This document shows positions 1 to 12,318 of a DNA stretch of 64,000 nucleotides, piece by piece. Made by a program: the position numbers and the translations under genes. The notes under the pieces were generated by a model. That model searched no databases, was not told the origin of the DNA, and saw only the letters and a list, made by a program, of their open reading frames with translations. Origin of the DNA: Chionoecetes opilio (lineage: Eukaryota; Arthropoda; Malacostraca; Decapoda; Majidae); NCBI GenBank assembly GCA_016584305.1, contig JACEEZ010011991.1:442501-506500 (forward strand). The letters are read 5' to 3'. Position 1 is the first letter of the stretch; each line of letters opens with the position of its first letter.

Positions 1-192
1 AACTCACTCCCTGTAGATCACAACGAGGCAGTATAACTCACTCCCTGTAGATCACAACGAGGCAGTATAACTCACTCCCTGTAGATCACAACGAGGCAGT
101 ATAACTCACTCCCTGTAGATCACAACGAGGCAGTATAACTCACTCCCTGTAGATCACAACGAGGCAGTATAACTCACTCCCTGTAGATCACA
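1..192. repeat. 34-bp tandem repeat, cut by window edge
   Basis: Five to six near-identical units of 34 bp beginning AACTCACTCCCTGTAGATCA. The last unit has CAATGAGG in place of CAACGAGG and decays. Confidence 0.97.
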
Positions 193-1270
193 ATGAGGTG
201 AATACAGTGGCAAAGAATATTGGATTTCAATGAGTTGCCTTCCATGCATCCAGATTCAAACCTTATTGTATACGTTTGAGAGAATGTATACTGATAAAAA
301 TGGAACATAGGCACCCTGGGATGTCTGTGAGGAATGTGACGGAAGCAGCAAGGTGACTTAAAGAGTGCCGGAAAACTCTATGACTTAAAAAGATGGAAAG
401 ATGACTTGTGTGGCGTTTGCCAGGGAAGGACAGACAGTGACACACAGGAGAGTGGGGGGCGAGGGCGGCGGCTCCCCCTTCATTATTGTCGTCCTCGGCA
501 TACGGCCTTAACATTTCTGCCGTCAAGTCGGGCATACACACGCTTGTCATGTGTTCCCGCGTCACGTTGCAGCGTGTCGTCACTGCATGTCCGTAGCAGC
601 ACAGGACATGGGAGGACAATCAGGAAATGGCCGTTCAAGCCCGTTACATATCTTTGTATCACATTTTGACATGCAACGTTTGCCTGTACACACTGACACC
701 CAGTGATGACACACCCTGCCACACACCCAGAGACGACACACCCTGCCAGACACAAGCATGTAAGAACCAAGAAGCCTTAGTCAACTCACAGGTGTCTTGC
801 AATTCAAGGTCATGTCCTGTTAAGGGTGATGATAGGCAATATTTAAAATGGCAGTAAGATGAACATGCATAAACCAAGAACAGAATATATATATGTGTGT
901 GTGTATTCATTGTCAAAAAAGCAATGATTAAAATTTACAAATTCAACAACTGGCCGCCACTCATGTGCTGAGGCGACCCACAATACTGATGATAGATGAT
1001 AGTCATCACCTCTAAACATGGGCTTTTTAATCCCGGCTTGTTAGGAGTGCACCAGCAGACGCCAGGGATTGATACAGCCTCAAAGTCTGCCTCACATGTA
1101 TGCTGTCTGCCTTTCCGAACAGCCTACGGTAAGACGCAAAGAAAAGAAGAAAAAAAAAAAAATCCGTAACACTACAAAGAAACTTTACGACAAAGAAATG
1201 TCTGGATGAATCGCCGAGTGCCGCCCTATATTAGAAATTCAAAATAAGATGCGTTTTTGGGAGTGACGTC
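193..1270. other. no supported gene or known repeat
   Basis: Mostly AT-rich unique sequence. A CpG-richer patch at about 419-620 is open on the minus strand (peptide AEMLRPYAEDDNNEGGAAAL), but no convincing splice pair frames it. It could be a further scrib tail exon or chance. Confidence 0.5.
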
Positions 1271-1271
1271 A

Positions 1272-1487
1272 GACTATACTGTTTTTTTTAACGAGGTGAA
1301 AAATCCTGACTCCTTGCTGCTTACTGACTGATATTTGATGCCAGGAGAAGGGAATACTACGCTTCTTCTAAATGACAGCTGTATTTTATCATAGTAAACC
1401 ATATTATCAGGTAAACAGAGGAATTTTTTGAAGCATGAGACCTTCAGATAGAATGGAATTTTTGCCTTGTTAAAAAAAATGGACTAG
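1272..1487. mobile_element. foldback MITE family B
   Basis: About 215 bp with terminal inverted repeats of the form ATAGTCTATTTTTTTTAACG followed by AGGTGAAAA. Five other copies lie at 13743, 23375, 38664, 53040 and 61050. This copy is diverged at both ends. Confidence 0.85.
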
Positions 1488-1873
1488 AGGTGTGAGCAAA
1501 CCCGGGTCACAACGGCCGAGGTGCCGAGCCATCATGTCAACAACGTGAACACCGGGGCCGCTATAATCTATGTATATCGGGACAACAAATGGGACCAAAA
1601 AATCTTATTCAATGAATGCTAAACTACGACTTTTATTTATGTTATGAAAAGCATGAATAAGGCCCTAATGATGAGTGTCACTTGCTACACACATGAATAA
1701 TTACCACATCAATTATGAGAGGAATGGTTCATTAAGAAATGTATCTATAACAGAAACAAACACTTGATCTGCCTATTTATAATGTTGTGCCCCTGATAAC
1801 GGTGCAGAGACCAGCTCCTCAGCCTCTTGTGTTCCTTTGTAACCAGAGATAACCCGGGATGGCAGCAATCAGC

Positions 1874-1877
<4 letters not shown>

Positions 1878-1952
<75 letters not shown>
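1878..1952. repeat. (CA)n microsatellite
   Basis: About 36 CA units with one A interruption near 1921, followed by degenerate CACA to about 2000. Confidence 0.98.
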
Positions 1953-1958
<6 letters not shown>

Positions 1959-2186
1959 TTGCAAACACAGACAGACACACGCACACATACACATAAACAC
2001 ACCTATTCATATAGCAAATCTGAACCTTCAGCAGGAAAAGTGTGTTGCAACCCCTTGGTCAACATGCAGGGAACATGTTTGCACAACAGTACTAGGCCTG
2101 CATCAAGGCTTTATAAATTAGTATCCGTATAAAAAAGAATTTACAGTAATCTTGCAGCAACCGAGGCAAAGAATTCCCTCAAACAT

Positions 2187-2525
2187 AAGAACATAAGGAA
2201 GCTACAAGAGGCCGTGAGACCTACACGTGGTAGTTCCTGTTACTTAACACTACCTACATCCACCTTTCATCCCCATCCATGAAATTATCCAGCCTCCTTT
2301 TAAAGACCCCTAATGACTCTGCACTGACCACCTGACAACTGAGTCCATTCCAATCATTTGCCACCCTACATTCCAATCGTATTACCACCCTGTCGCCTGT
2401 GTCACTGTGGTAAAGGAAGGGTGGGTGGGGACTAACACTGAGCTGATCATTACCACCCTGTCGCCTGTGTCACTGTGGTAAAGGAAGGGTGGGTGGGGAC
2501 TAACACTGAGCTGATCATTACCAAA
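2187..2525 (-). mobile_element. LINE-A 3' end: reverse-transcriptase C-terminus and ATAAGAAC tail
   Basis: On the minus strand the end of a non-LTR retrotransposon protein is readable: ECRVANDWNGLSCQVVSAES, then FKRRLDNFMDGDERWM and a stop. This W-N-L ... FKxRLD pattern is the usual C-terminus of Jockey/CR1-type reverse transcriptases. A short 3' UTR follows (CCACGTGTAGGTCTC ... CTTGTAGCTTCC), then a CTTATGTT tail. The coding part is itself duplicated (68-bp period at 2381-2524). Shorter copies recur through the window. Confidence 0.85.
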
Positions 2526-2639
2526 ACTAAACAATGACAACACAAGAGTCTGATATGTCACAAAAGACCGACCATTGTCAACTAGCTTGCATCAACTATG
2601 ATAGAAACATACTCCATTGGGCAGAAGTAGAGGCAACGG

Positions 2640-2750
2640 AGAGAGAGTTGAGGCAATGGATAGAGATAGTTGGAAGCGTATCATCGGCCGTCTAACCTCA
2701 TAAAAATGACGGGAAAAACCGACGTTAAACAGAAAGAAGAAAATAAATTT
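2640..2750 (+). mobile_element. LINE-B 3' end (RRLTS stop) fragment
   Basis: The plus strand reads EAMDRDSWKRIIGRLTS and stop, then a short 3' UTR ending in GAAGAA. The same end occurs at 21190, 26282, 39098 and 50355. The W-K-R-I-I motif just before the stop resembles the C-terminus of reverse-transcriptase proteins of RTE or CR1 type. Confidence 0.72.
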
Positions 2751-2835
2751 GGCAGAAATGTTGTGTTGTCGAGAGGCAAAGAGGCCGGTCCGTGTGGCAC
2801 AAGATTGTGATCTGCCATACAGACCCTGCCATACA

Positions 2836-3829
2836 GCCCTGAGGGGGAGAGAGGTCCACCACAGCCCTGAGGGGGAGAGAGTTCCACCACAGCCCTAAGA
2901 GAGAGACGTCCGCCATAGCTTACCCACACCACCCAGCCCTAAGGAAGAGAGAGTTCCACCACAGCCCTAAGGAAGAGAGAGTTCCACCACAGCCCTAAGG
3001 AAGAGAGAGTTCCACCACAGCCCTAAGGAAGAGAGAGTTCCACCACAGCCCTAAAGAAGAGAGAGTTCCACCACAGCCTAAAGAAGAGAGAGTTCCACCA
3101 CAGCCCTAAGGAAGAGAGAGTTCCACCACAGCCCTAAGGAAGAGAGAGTTCCACCACAGCCCTAAGGAAGAGAGGTTCCACCACAGCCCTAAGGAAGGAG
3201 AGTCCACCACAGCCCTAAAGAGAGAGAGTTCCACCACAGCCCTAAAGAAGAGAGAGTTCCACCACAGCCCTAAAGAAGAGAGAGTTCCACCACAGCCCTA
3301 AGGAAGAGAGAGTTCCACCACAGCCCTAAGGAAGAGAGAGTTCCACCACAGCCCTAAGGAAGAGAGAGTTCCACCACAGCCCTAAGGAAGAGAGAGTTCC
3401 ACCACAGCCCTAAAGAAGAGAGAGTTCCACCACAGCCCTAAAGAAGAGAGAGTTCCACCACAGCCCTAAGGAAGAGAGAGTTCCACCACAGCCCTAAGGA
3501 AGAGAGAGTTCCACCACAGCCCTAAAGAAGAGAGAGTTCCACCACAGCCCTAAGGAAGAGAGAGTTCCACCACAGCCCTAAGGAAGAGAGAGTTCCACCA
3601 CAGCCCTAAGGAAGAGAGAGTTCCACCACAGCCCTAAGGAAGAGAGAGTTCCACCACAGCCCTAAGGAAGAGAGAGTTCCACCACAGCCCTAAAGAAGAG
3701 AGAGTTCCACCACAGCCCTAAGGAAGAGAGAGGTCCACCACAGCCCTAAGGAAGAGAGAGTTCCACCACAGCCCTAAGGAAGAGAGAGTTCCACCACAGC
3801 CCTAAGGAAGAGAGAGTTCCACCACAGCC
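2836..3829. repeat. 28-bp minisatellite 1
   Basis: About 35 units of CCCTAAGGAAGAGAGAGTTC plus CACCACAG. Variants are AAGAAG, GGGGAGAG and one or two short units near 3170-3220. Confidence 0.98.
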
Positions 3830-3838
3830 TACCACACC

Positions 3839-4615
3839 ACGCAGGACAGAGCATCAACTGGATACACATGGAAAGTTTTTAATAGATACATTAATTTTTT
3901 GTGGGAAAAAAGAAAAAAAACAGAGAAAATACGTATAGTGAAATGAAAATAAAATAAAAACAGAGTGGTATGCCTGACATCATTTTTATGCCTTCCTTGA
4001 CCCTCTGTGCATAGCGGTGTTATCTCTCTTAGCACATTCAACCCTCGACTTTATGAACATAAGAAAATATGGAAGCTACAAGAGGCCGCGAGACCTACAC
4101 GTGGTAGTTCCTGTGCCGGCTTTCCCGCATTGGGCCCTGGCGCTTTACGGGTATCAGATCACTATATAGGCTTGTCCACATAAACTCCTGGATATTAAGA
4201 GGCAAAAGTGGTGAATAAAAACAATAAATTTGACATTCCTGGTCCGTACGTCATCACACAATGCTCGCTTCCTGATTGGTCTGCGTCACCGTGCCTACAA
4301 GCGCTGGGATTGGCCGCCACCCACACGTGAATGTGTACACCAAAAATGGTGGATTGAAGTTTGCCATTGTGGTTGGAGCAAAATGTGCAACAGTAGCAGG
4401 GAACCATAAGTTTGGCGCCGACCATGCATCATCATGCAACATTTTCCACCAGTACTGTTCTTGACTTTACATGGTGATGATACTTAGGCCTGGACTATAT
4501 CATGTGGCTTGTTTTAAGGTTATTCACCCATCACCCTAATGTTGCCGCAACAGACAGTTCCCGTAACACTCGCTCCCTTCCCTATGGCTGAGCCGGGGGG
4601 ACTCGGGTCAAGGCG
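3839..4615. other. mostly unique intergenic or intronic sequence with LINE-A tail at 4053-4117
   Basis: A minus-strand LINE-A tail (GAAGCTACAAGAGGCCGCGA...) sits at 4053-4117. A short inverted pair around 4195-4460 gives overlapping ORFs on both strands, but no gene is supported. Confidence 0.6.
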
Positions 4616-4619
4616 CCGT

Positions 4620-7228
4620 GAGCCAACACCTCAGCACTGTACACTGGTGCAACACCTCAGCACTGTACCCTGGTGGTGACAGCCTCAGCACTGTACCCTG
4701 GTGGTGACAGCCTCAGCACTGTACCCTGGTGGTGACAGCCTCAGCACTGTACCCTGGTGGTGACAGCCTCAGCACTGTACCCTGGTGGTGACAGCCTCAG
4801 CACTGTACCCTGGTGGTGACAGCCTCAGCACTGTACACTGGTGGTGACAGCCTCAGCACTGTACCCTGGTGGTGACAGCCTCAGCACTGTACCCTGGTGG
4901 TGACAGCCTCAGCACTGTACCTGGTGGTGACAGCCTCAGCACTGTACCTGGTGGTGACAGCCTCAGCACTGTACCCTGGTGGTGACAGCCTCAGCACTGT
5001 ACACTGGTGGTGACAGCCTCAGCACTGTACCCTGGTGGTGACAGCCTCAGCACTGTACCCTGGTGGTGACAGCCTCAGCACTGTACCCTGGTGGTGACAG
5101 CCTCAGCACTGTACCCTGGTGGTGACAGCCTCAGCACCGTACCCTGGTGGTGACAGCCTCAGCACTGTACACTGGTGGTGACAGCCTCAGCACTGTACCC
5201 TGGTGGTGACAGCCTCAGCACTGTACCCTGGTGGTGACAGCCTCAGCACTGTACCCTGGTGGTGACAGCCTCAGCACGTACCCTGGTGGTGACAGCCTCA
5301 GCACTGTACCCTGGTGGTGACAGCCTCAGCACTGTACCCTGGTGGTGACAGCCTCAGCACTGTACCCTGGTGGTGACAGCCTCAGCACTGTACCCTGGTG
5401 GTGACAGCCTCAGCACTGTACACTGGTGGTGACAGCCTCAGCACTGTACCCTGGTGGTGACAGCCTCAGCACTGTACACTGGTGGTGACAGCCTCAGCAC
5501 TGTACACTGGTGGTGACAGCCTCAGCACTGTACCCTGGTGGTGACAGCCTCAGCACTGTACCCTGGTGGTGACAGCCTCAGCACTGTACCCTGGTGGTGA
5601 CAGCCTCAGCACTGTACCCTGGTGGTGACAGCCTCAGCACTGTACCCTGGTGGTGACAGCCTCAGCACTGTACCCTGGTGGTGACAGCCTCAGCACTGTA
5701 CCCTGGTGGTGACAGCCTCAGCACTGTACCTGGTGGTGACAGCCTCAGCACTGTACCCTGGTGGTGACAGCCTCAGCACTGTACCCTGGTGGTGACAGCC
5801 TCAGCACTGTACCCTGGTGGTGACAGCCTCAGCACTGTACCCTGGTGGTGACAGCCTCAGCACTGTACCCTGGTGGTGACAGCCTCAGCACCGTACCCTG
5901 GTGGTGACAGCCTCAGCACTGTACACTGGTGGTGACAGCCTCAGCACTGTACCCTGGTGGTGACAGCCTCAGCACTGTACCCTGGTGGTGACAGCCTCAG
6001 CACTGTACCCTGGTGGTGACAGCCTCAGCACCGTACCCTGGTGGTGACAGCCTCAGCACTGTACCCTGGTGGTGACAGCCTCAGCACTGTACCCTGGTGG
6101 TGACAGCCTCAGCACTGTACCCTGGTGGTGACAGCCTCAGCACTGTACCCTGGTGGTGACAGCCTCAGCACTGTACCTGGTGGTGACAGCCTCAGCACCG
6201 TACCCTGGTGGTGACAGCCTCAGCACTGTACCCTGGTGGTGACAGCCTCAGCACTGTACACTGGTGGTGACAGCCTCAGCACCGTACCCTGGTGGTGACA
6301 GCCTCAGCACTGTACCCTGGTGGTGACAGCCTCAGCACTGTACACTGGTGGTGACAGCCTCAGCCCCGTACCCTGGTGGTGACAGCCTCAGCACTGTACC
6401 CTGGTGGTGACAGCCTCAGCACTGTACCCTGGTGGTGACAGCCTCAGCACTGTACCCTGGTGGTGACAGCCTCAGCACTGTACCCTGGTGGTGACAGCCT
6501 CAGCACTGTACCCTGGTGGTGACAGCCTCAGCACGTACCCTGGTGGTGACAGCCTCAGCACTGTACCCTGGTGGTGACAGCCTCAGCACTGTACCCTGGT
6601 GGTGACAGCCTCAGCACTGTACCCTGGTGGTGACAGCCTCAGCACTGTACCCTGGTGGTGACAGCCTCAGCACTGTACCCTGGTGGTGACAGCCTCAGCA
6701 CTGTACCCTGGTGGTGACAGCCTCAGCACTGTACCCTGGTGGTGACAGCCTCAGCACTGTACCCTGGTGGTGACAGCCTCAGCACTGTACCCTGGTGGTG
6801 ACAGCCTCAGCACTGTACCCTGGTGGTGACAGCCTCAGCACCGTACCCTGGTGGTGACAGCCTCAGCACTGTACCCTGGTGGTGACAGCCTCAGCACTGT
6901 ACCCTGGTGGTGACAGCCTCAGCACTGTACCCTGGTGGTGACAGCCTCAGCACTGTACCCTGGTGGTGACAGCCTCAGCACTGTACCCTGGTGGTGACAG
7001 CCTCAGCACTGTACCCTGGTGGTGACAGCCTCAGCACTGTACCCTGGTGGTGACAGCCTCAGCACTGTACCCTGGTGGTGACAGCCTCAGCACGTACCCT
7101 GGTGGTGACAGCCTCAGCACTGTACCCTGGTGGTGACAGCCTCAGCACTGTACCCTGGTGGTGACAGCCTCAGCACTGTACCCTGGTGGTGACAGCCTCA
7201 GCACTGTACCCTGGTGGTGACAGCCTCA
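4620..7228. repeat. 28-bp minisatellite 2 (largest array)
   Basis: About 93 units of CTGTACCCTGGTGGTGACAG plus CCTCAGCA over 2.6 kb. Variants CACTGG, CCTGG, CCGTACC and one-base deletions recur in higher-order fashion. It ends in CACACACAAACACA. Confidence 0.99.
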
Positions 7229-7232
7229 CACA

Positions 7233-7910
7233 CACAAACACAATTGTTCCTCTTATGCAACAAACATAATAAATAAGATTGAGGCCATTTTTTTAAACAT
7301 TTCTTTTAAAACAAAATGCAAAATTTATGAAAGATTGCATCCAAGAAATCTTTCAGCTTATCAAGATGCATCACAATCCCTTGATCTAATAACAGTACCT
7401 TTATGATGCCAGGACCACCACCGCTCAGTCTGCCATCACAAGTGCAGGACAAAGGCAGCCAAAAGTCTAGCGTGTGTATGGAGCAAAAGTGTAAACAATC
7501 GGCACACTCTGCAAACCAGTCACTCACGAGTACAAAATAAGTTTACCAAGGCTCAAAAATTGCATTTAGAACCAAATATCGGAAAACTAAGACCAGATTC
7601 GGATCAGCGTCAGCAGCAGCCACTAGGAACACAGTTGCATCCAAATCCGGTGGGAAAAAAAATGTGTCAAAAAAAAATGTGTCGAAAATTCCTTGGAAAA
7701 AAAATTGAAAATCACATTTTCATTAAAACCCCATCGCTGGTGTGTACCCTCACCCGTGTCCCTCCCAGGGGGGCCGGAAGCCAGCCCCCCGCCTGACTAT
7801 AGAGGCTATGAGTGGTAGGCACACAACCCACCACCACCACCTACCCTGTCAGTGGCCCGGCAACACCCAGCCATCCCTGAGATCCCAGCGCTGACACCTC
7901 AGCTGCATTC
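7233..7910. other. unique sequence
   Basis: No repeat recognised. A minus-strand ORF at 7306-7527 has no family signature. The small exon candidate at 7754-7796 is listed separately. Confidence 0.5.
7754..7796 (-). CDS. possible small scrib tail exon
   Basis: A 43-base GC-rich segment lies between an AG (CTCTATAG) and a good donor GTGAGGG on the minus strand. Read in phase 0 after exon 19 it gives SGGGLASGPPGRDT plus one base, a Gly/Pro-rich peptide of the kind found in Scribble tails. There is no homology and no clear polypyrimidine tract, so this is only a candidate. Confidence 0.22.
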
Positions 7911-8123
7911 TTAACCCCTTGAGGCACAGAATATATTTTCCATTGTAATCTGGGCGCCATTAGATGATTTTTAGTGAATATAAGCAATATTCTATAGATA
8001 TGACCTGTTAAGTATCCTTGTCCACTAGTTAATTTGGTATATTCAGTCACTTTTGGTAATTTTATGGCTCGACAACAGACGATTTTATATAGCAAAGGAA
8101 AGATCTGGGCGTGAAGGGGTTAA
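7911..8123 (+). mobile_element. piggyBac-type MITE family A, copy 1
   Basis: About 212 bp bounded by TTAA on both sides, with imperfect terminal inverted repeats CCCCTTGAGG(C)CCAGA / TCTGGGCGTGAAGGGG. The TTAA target duplication and CCC start are typical of the piggyBac superfamily. No transposase is encoded. Confidence 0.92.
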
Positions 8124-8172
8124 GCCTCTATGTCACAGGTGAAGCCATTACACAGACACAAGGCCAGGAAGG

Positions 8173-8173
<1 letters not shown>

Positions 8174-8267
<94 letters not shown>

Positions 8268-8279
8268 TGTGTGTGTGTG
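8174..8279. repeat. (GT)n microsatellite
   Basis: About 50 GT units. Confidence 0.99.
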
Positions 8280-8660
8280 GTCTGTGCCGCAGAGATACAA
8301 AACAAACAAAAAAAGCATCAGAATAATAAACAGAAACTGAAAACTCCAAGACATTTTTTAGAAAACCCAAACGGTCACAGTCTCCATGCTCTGTCCATCA
8401 TGTTTCTAGGCTGCATTTTGAAGGAAGAAAACATTCCCAGCTGAAGACAATGTAAGAATAAGCACCAGTGTCTTTGTGGAGGTAACCTTGGTAAGCTGGT
8501 GGTCAATTTTGCTTGGAAATAAACAAACTCTTCAGTCAAACATCCCATCCCGATTCTGATGCCCACTAACTAGACACTTTCACAACAGCCAAAGGATCAG
8601 ATTTGCTTCACATATTACAGGCTTCATGAAAATACAGACTGATTACTACCATTCCTGCAA
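8280..8660. other. unique sequence
   Basis: Nothing recognised apart from AT-rich non-coding sequence. Confidence 0.5.
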
Positions 8661-8663
8661 CCA

Positions 8664-8970
8664 CAACACTACACCCTTGGCAATGCTGCACACACACTAC
8701 ACCCTTGGCAATGCTGCACACACACTACACCCTTGGCAATGCTGCACACACACTACACCCTTGGCAATGCTGCACACACACTACACCCTTGGCAATGCTG
8801 CACACACACTACACCCTTGGCAATGCTGCACACACACTACACCCTTGGCAATGCTGCACACACACTACACCCTTGGCAATGCTGCACAACACTACACCCT
8901 TGGCAATGCTGCACACACACTACACCCTTGGCAATGCTGCACACACACTACACCCTTGGCAATGCTGTAC
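8664..8970. repeat. 28-bp minisatellite 3
   Basis: Eleven units of CACACACTACACCCTTGGCA plus ATGCTGCA. One unit has a two-base deletion near 8885. The period equals that of the two larger arrays to its left, but the sequence is unrelated. Confidence 0.98.
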
Positions 8971-10969
8971 ACAAGTTGCCTGGGACACCTTGCAATGTTT
9001 TCACTCAATCTCACGTCCTGAGCTTCTATTTGATGTCCAGCTTGGCCATTTCCAGACTGGCTGACATAGTTAAGGTTAGGGGTGAGGGGTGGGAGGGGGG
9101 AAAGCTGAGCAGACAACCAAGACATGTGTGGTGGAGATGGTTGTTGTGGTGAGGTGAAAGTGGGCAGTTAAGGGCCGATGTGCTCCTGTCATTGTAATCT
9201 TGACGGTTCAACAAAATTCTGTAAATAAGTTGAGAATCGCCTTGTCAAAACCTTGGCTAGCATCACAAAGCATATCTGTCATATTTCACTTTTCATTTGA
9301 GAACTTTAGGCAACTTTACTGACAAGTCATGATGCTAACTCGAGCTTTAAGAAATTTGATGAGTTGCAAATCATAAACAACTTGGATTCCAGGCTGCCAC
9401 TGCCCTCATCTGAAGTGCCTCAACACAAAGAGTCAATGGCAAAGCTTATACTTATCTAATTCCCTTAATATATTACATTGAAAACAAATAGAAATCAAGA
9501 ACAATCTAATTATTTGACATTTAAACATTCCACAGCGTTTAGGGACAGGTCATGCCATGCAAGGTCACTCACGTCTAGCAGTGCATGCAGGGCAGGGTGC
9601 ACGGCTGGCGTGGTGCGTGGCGTGGCGTGCAGGGTTGTGGCGGTGGCGTGGCGTGGCGTGGCGTGGCGTGGCGTGCTGGGCTGTGCTGCACCAACCAACA
9701 CTGTCTGTCTGTGTGTGTGGTGTGCCTTGCCAGGAGGTCCTGATAACTGGTGGGGCAACACCTTGGTGTTCCATGGCTGACTGATTGAACCGTTACTTGG
9801 GGACACGAGAGGCAAACATGCACACACAGGCACAGGCACAGGCACAGGCCTCCCTCCCGCCATGCACGTGAAGTGTACGCATCCCTGAGGCACTTGGTTC
9901 TTGGGTTAAGTACTTGGCACTTGGGTTAAGTACTTGGCACTTGGGTTAAGTACTTGGCACTTGGCACTTGGGTGAGGGTGCAAGGGACGCTTCAGCTCCC
10001 AGAGAACATTTCTCGGAACAAACAGCAGACTATTTTGGGTGACAGCCTTGTCACTGTTTTCCTTCACTGTTGTTGTAATGTATTGGCCAGCCACTGGTGG
10101 TCATCGCATGGATCATTTGTAAGAAGTCACTGTTGCAACATTTCAGGATGCAATTGCTTGCCTATGATATTTTTTTGGAGAAATTAGGCTTTTCAATCCA
10201 TCACAGGCAGTTTCATGCCATTAACAAGACGGATGATGGATGGCTTTCATCTCGGGTGTTGCGTGGTGGGAATGTCTGTGTGCAGGGAGGCGGCTCCTGC
10301 AGATCAGGTCGTGAGGGCCGTGTGAATGCCGGCAGCTTTATAGGAAGTGCATCTCAGCGTGTGACCAACAAAACATTACTTTTAGGGTCTCCTCAAAACC
10401 AGTGCAGTGTTTCCCTCCCACACCTCCTCAATATGTCTCTGATGCGCTGAGGAATATAACAAGTACTACCTACACACCCATTAATGCAACACAAACAAAG
10501 ATAATTTCACTTTTTTTCAAGGCCAAGCATTCAAATGTCTCACCGTGACGATGATCTGGCATATGACACTTGACAGCACGACACAGGTGGCAAACAAATC
10601 ATTCCCGTCATGGTTGCCTTGCTTCAAACATTTCTTGACTTTTCATCAGATATAATATGGACATTGTTTGCCTTAAGGCCTGAATGTCCTCAGGCAGTGT
10701 CCTCCCTCACTCAGTTCGCTTCATCACACTTGTACACACATAAAAACTCATCGTCAAATAGTGTCAACATTCTCACTCTTGACGTCTGCAGGTCCTTCAA
10801 AACGCCTCGGAAAGTAACCTCAAAGTGTTCAGATTCCAAAAAGTTTGTGACGCCGCCGCTGTGCAGAACATGAGCAGCACAAAACACACGGGTCCTCCGC
10901 TTCACAAACCTCCTCGTCCATGGCAATAAAAATTCACGCATATTTTCAAGTGCGATGCCCAAGATAGCA
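8971..10969. other. mostly unique, with short GTGGC and 20-bp repeats
   Basis: Degenerate (GTGGC)n at 9600-9675 and three units of ACTTGGGTTAAGTACTTGGC at 9899-9965. No gene is supported; ORFs here are low-complexity shadows. Confidence 0.55.
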
Positions 10970-11186
10970 TTAACCCCTTGAGGCCCAGAACGTAATTTCC
11001 ATTGTAATTTGGGTACCATTAGACGATTTTTAGTGAATATAAGCAATATGTAATAGATATGACCTGTTTAGTATCCTTGTCCACTAACTCATTTGGTATA
11101 TTCAGTTACTTCTTGTAATTTCATGGCTCGACAACAAACAATTTTATATACGTGGTCAAAGAAAGATCTGGGCGTGAAGGGGTTAA
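10970..11186 (+). mobile_element. piggyBac-type MITE A, copy 2
   Basis: TTAA-bounded; intact TIRs CCCCTTGAGGCCCAGA and TCTGGGCGTGAAGGGG. Confidence 0.93.
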
Positions 11187-11683
11187 ATACTCAAGGTTGA
11201 TTTGAAAGTTAATAAATTCACATGTGTACGTACATAAACCACTAAAAAAAACAAAAAATGAAGCTAACAGATGTACACACAACAGAGGTACTTCCTATAT
11301 GTTAGGCAAAAGTCTGTAGCCAGTCACTGCTACCTGGCGCTCCAACAAACCACTTAGGAGTAGGAAGCAAAAACATGGCTTTCAGTAGCAGAGGGTTTTC
11401 AGGTCATAACACTGAGGCTGGGAGGACAAGGGTACAGAAGGAGCGAGGGGGAGAGAGACACGACAATGATGATAGTAGGATAGAGACAGAGGGACAGAGG
11501 GGGGTATGGGTAGGAGGAGGAGCCTGGCACCGTGCCCTTAACAGCAAGGCAACACACAGCTCCAGGGTCCAACACATCACTGCAGGGTTAGCCAATGCCA
11601 CCTAACACACGGTGGTGAAACTCATGCATCTTTCCTGGTGTTCGCTAGTAGGTGGGTGCCCCTTAGGCCCGGGTTTGCTGCCC
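11187..11683. other. unique sequence
   Basis: No gene or repeat recognised. Confidence 0.5.
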
Positions 11684-12014
11684 TTTAAGGCTGTGTCACA
11701 CGCTAACTTTTTCCGGCATCTTTTGGTATTTTGCTACCGTTTGATGCCCGTAGTGGTGGCAAAAAATGCGCGTTTCGTCACGCGGCGTTTCGGCTACGAG
11801 CATCTTCTACTGGCATCTTCCGGGACCCACGAAAAAAAACAACTATGGATCTTGTCTGCTCTAGTGTTTGTTTTGGTCGCGGGTCCCGGAAGATGCTCGT
11901 AGCCGAAACGCCGCGTGACGGAAACGCGCATTTTTTGGCCACCACTACGGGCATCAAACGGTAGCAAAATACCAAAAGATGCCGGAATATATCCCCGGTG
12001 ACACGGCCTTTATG
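11684..12014. mobile_element. long-arm foldback element with TTA duplication (Harbinger-like)
   Basis: Two inverted arms of about 130-140 bp with few mismatches start AGGCTGTGTCACACG / AGGCCGTGTCACCGG and share TTTTGGTATTTTGCTACCGT. Flanking TTA on both sides fits the TWA target of PIF/Harbinger transposons. The loop is about 50 bp. No transposase. Confidence 0.8.
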
Positions 12015-12318
12015 CCTGGGTCTGGTGCCCCTTATGCCTGGGTGGCTGTGAGAGCAAAGGTTCTCCTAAGACTTGGCTGCATAACTGAGGCTCTGTTCTC
12101 TGTTAGGTTCAGTCAGGGCAACTACCTCTAGGCTCAGACTTAGAAAACTGGAGCTATATATATATACTGTATCTATACCGTATATATATATGTATAAGGT
12201 TCTAACTCAGGAAATTGGGTTATAGAAGACAATGCACAAACTTCTGGGATTTTAAAGCTTCAGGATTTAGGGAAATAAATATATGAAGACCAAAGAAATG
12301 TGTGTATAAAGTTAGGCA
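12015..12318. other. AT-rich unique sequence
   Basis: Short TATATA runs and a small palindrome at 12150-12195; nothing else seen. Confidence 0.5.

Noticed and set aside
263..619. Possible scrib exon on the minus strand
   Set aside because: A CpG-rich patch is open, but no matched acceptor-donor pair and no homology; two frames look equally plausible.
4620..7228. CRISPR-like array of 28-bp repeats
   Set aside because: Units are directly joined with no spacers; this is a minisatellite. The gene context is animal.
7306..7527. 73-codon minus-strand ORF rich in Cys, Leu and Asp
   Set aside because: No family motif, AT-rich ends, no splice logic.
9557..9784. ORFs with Trp/Arg or His/Ala repeats
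   Set aside because: Come from the GTGGC short repeat.
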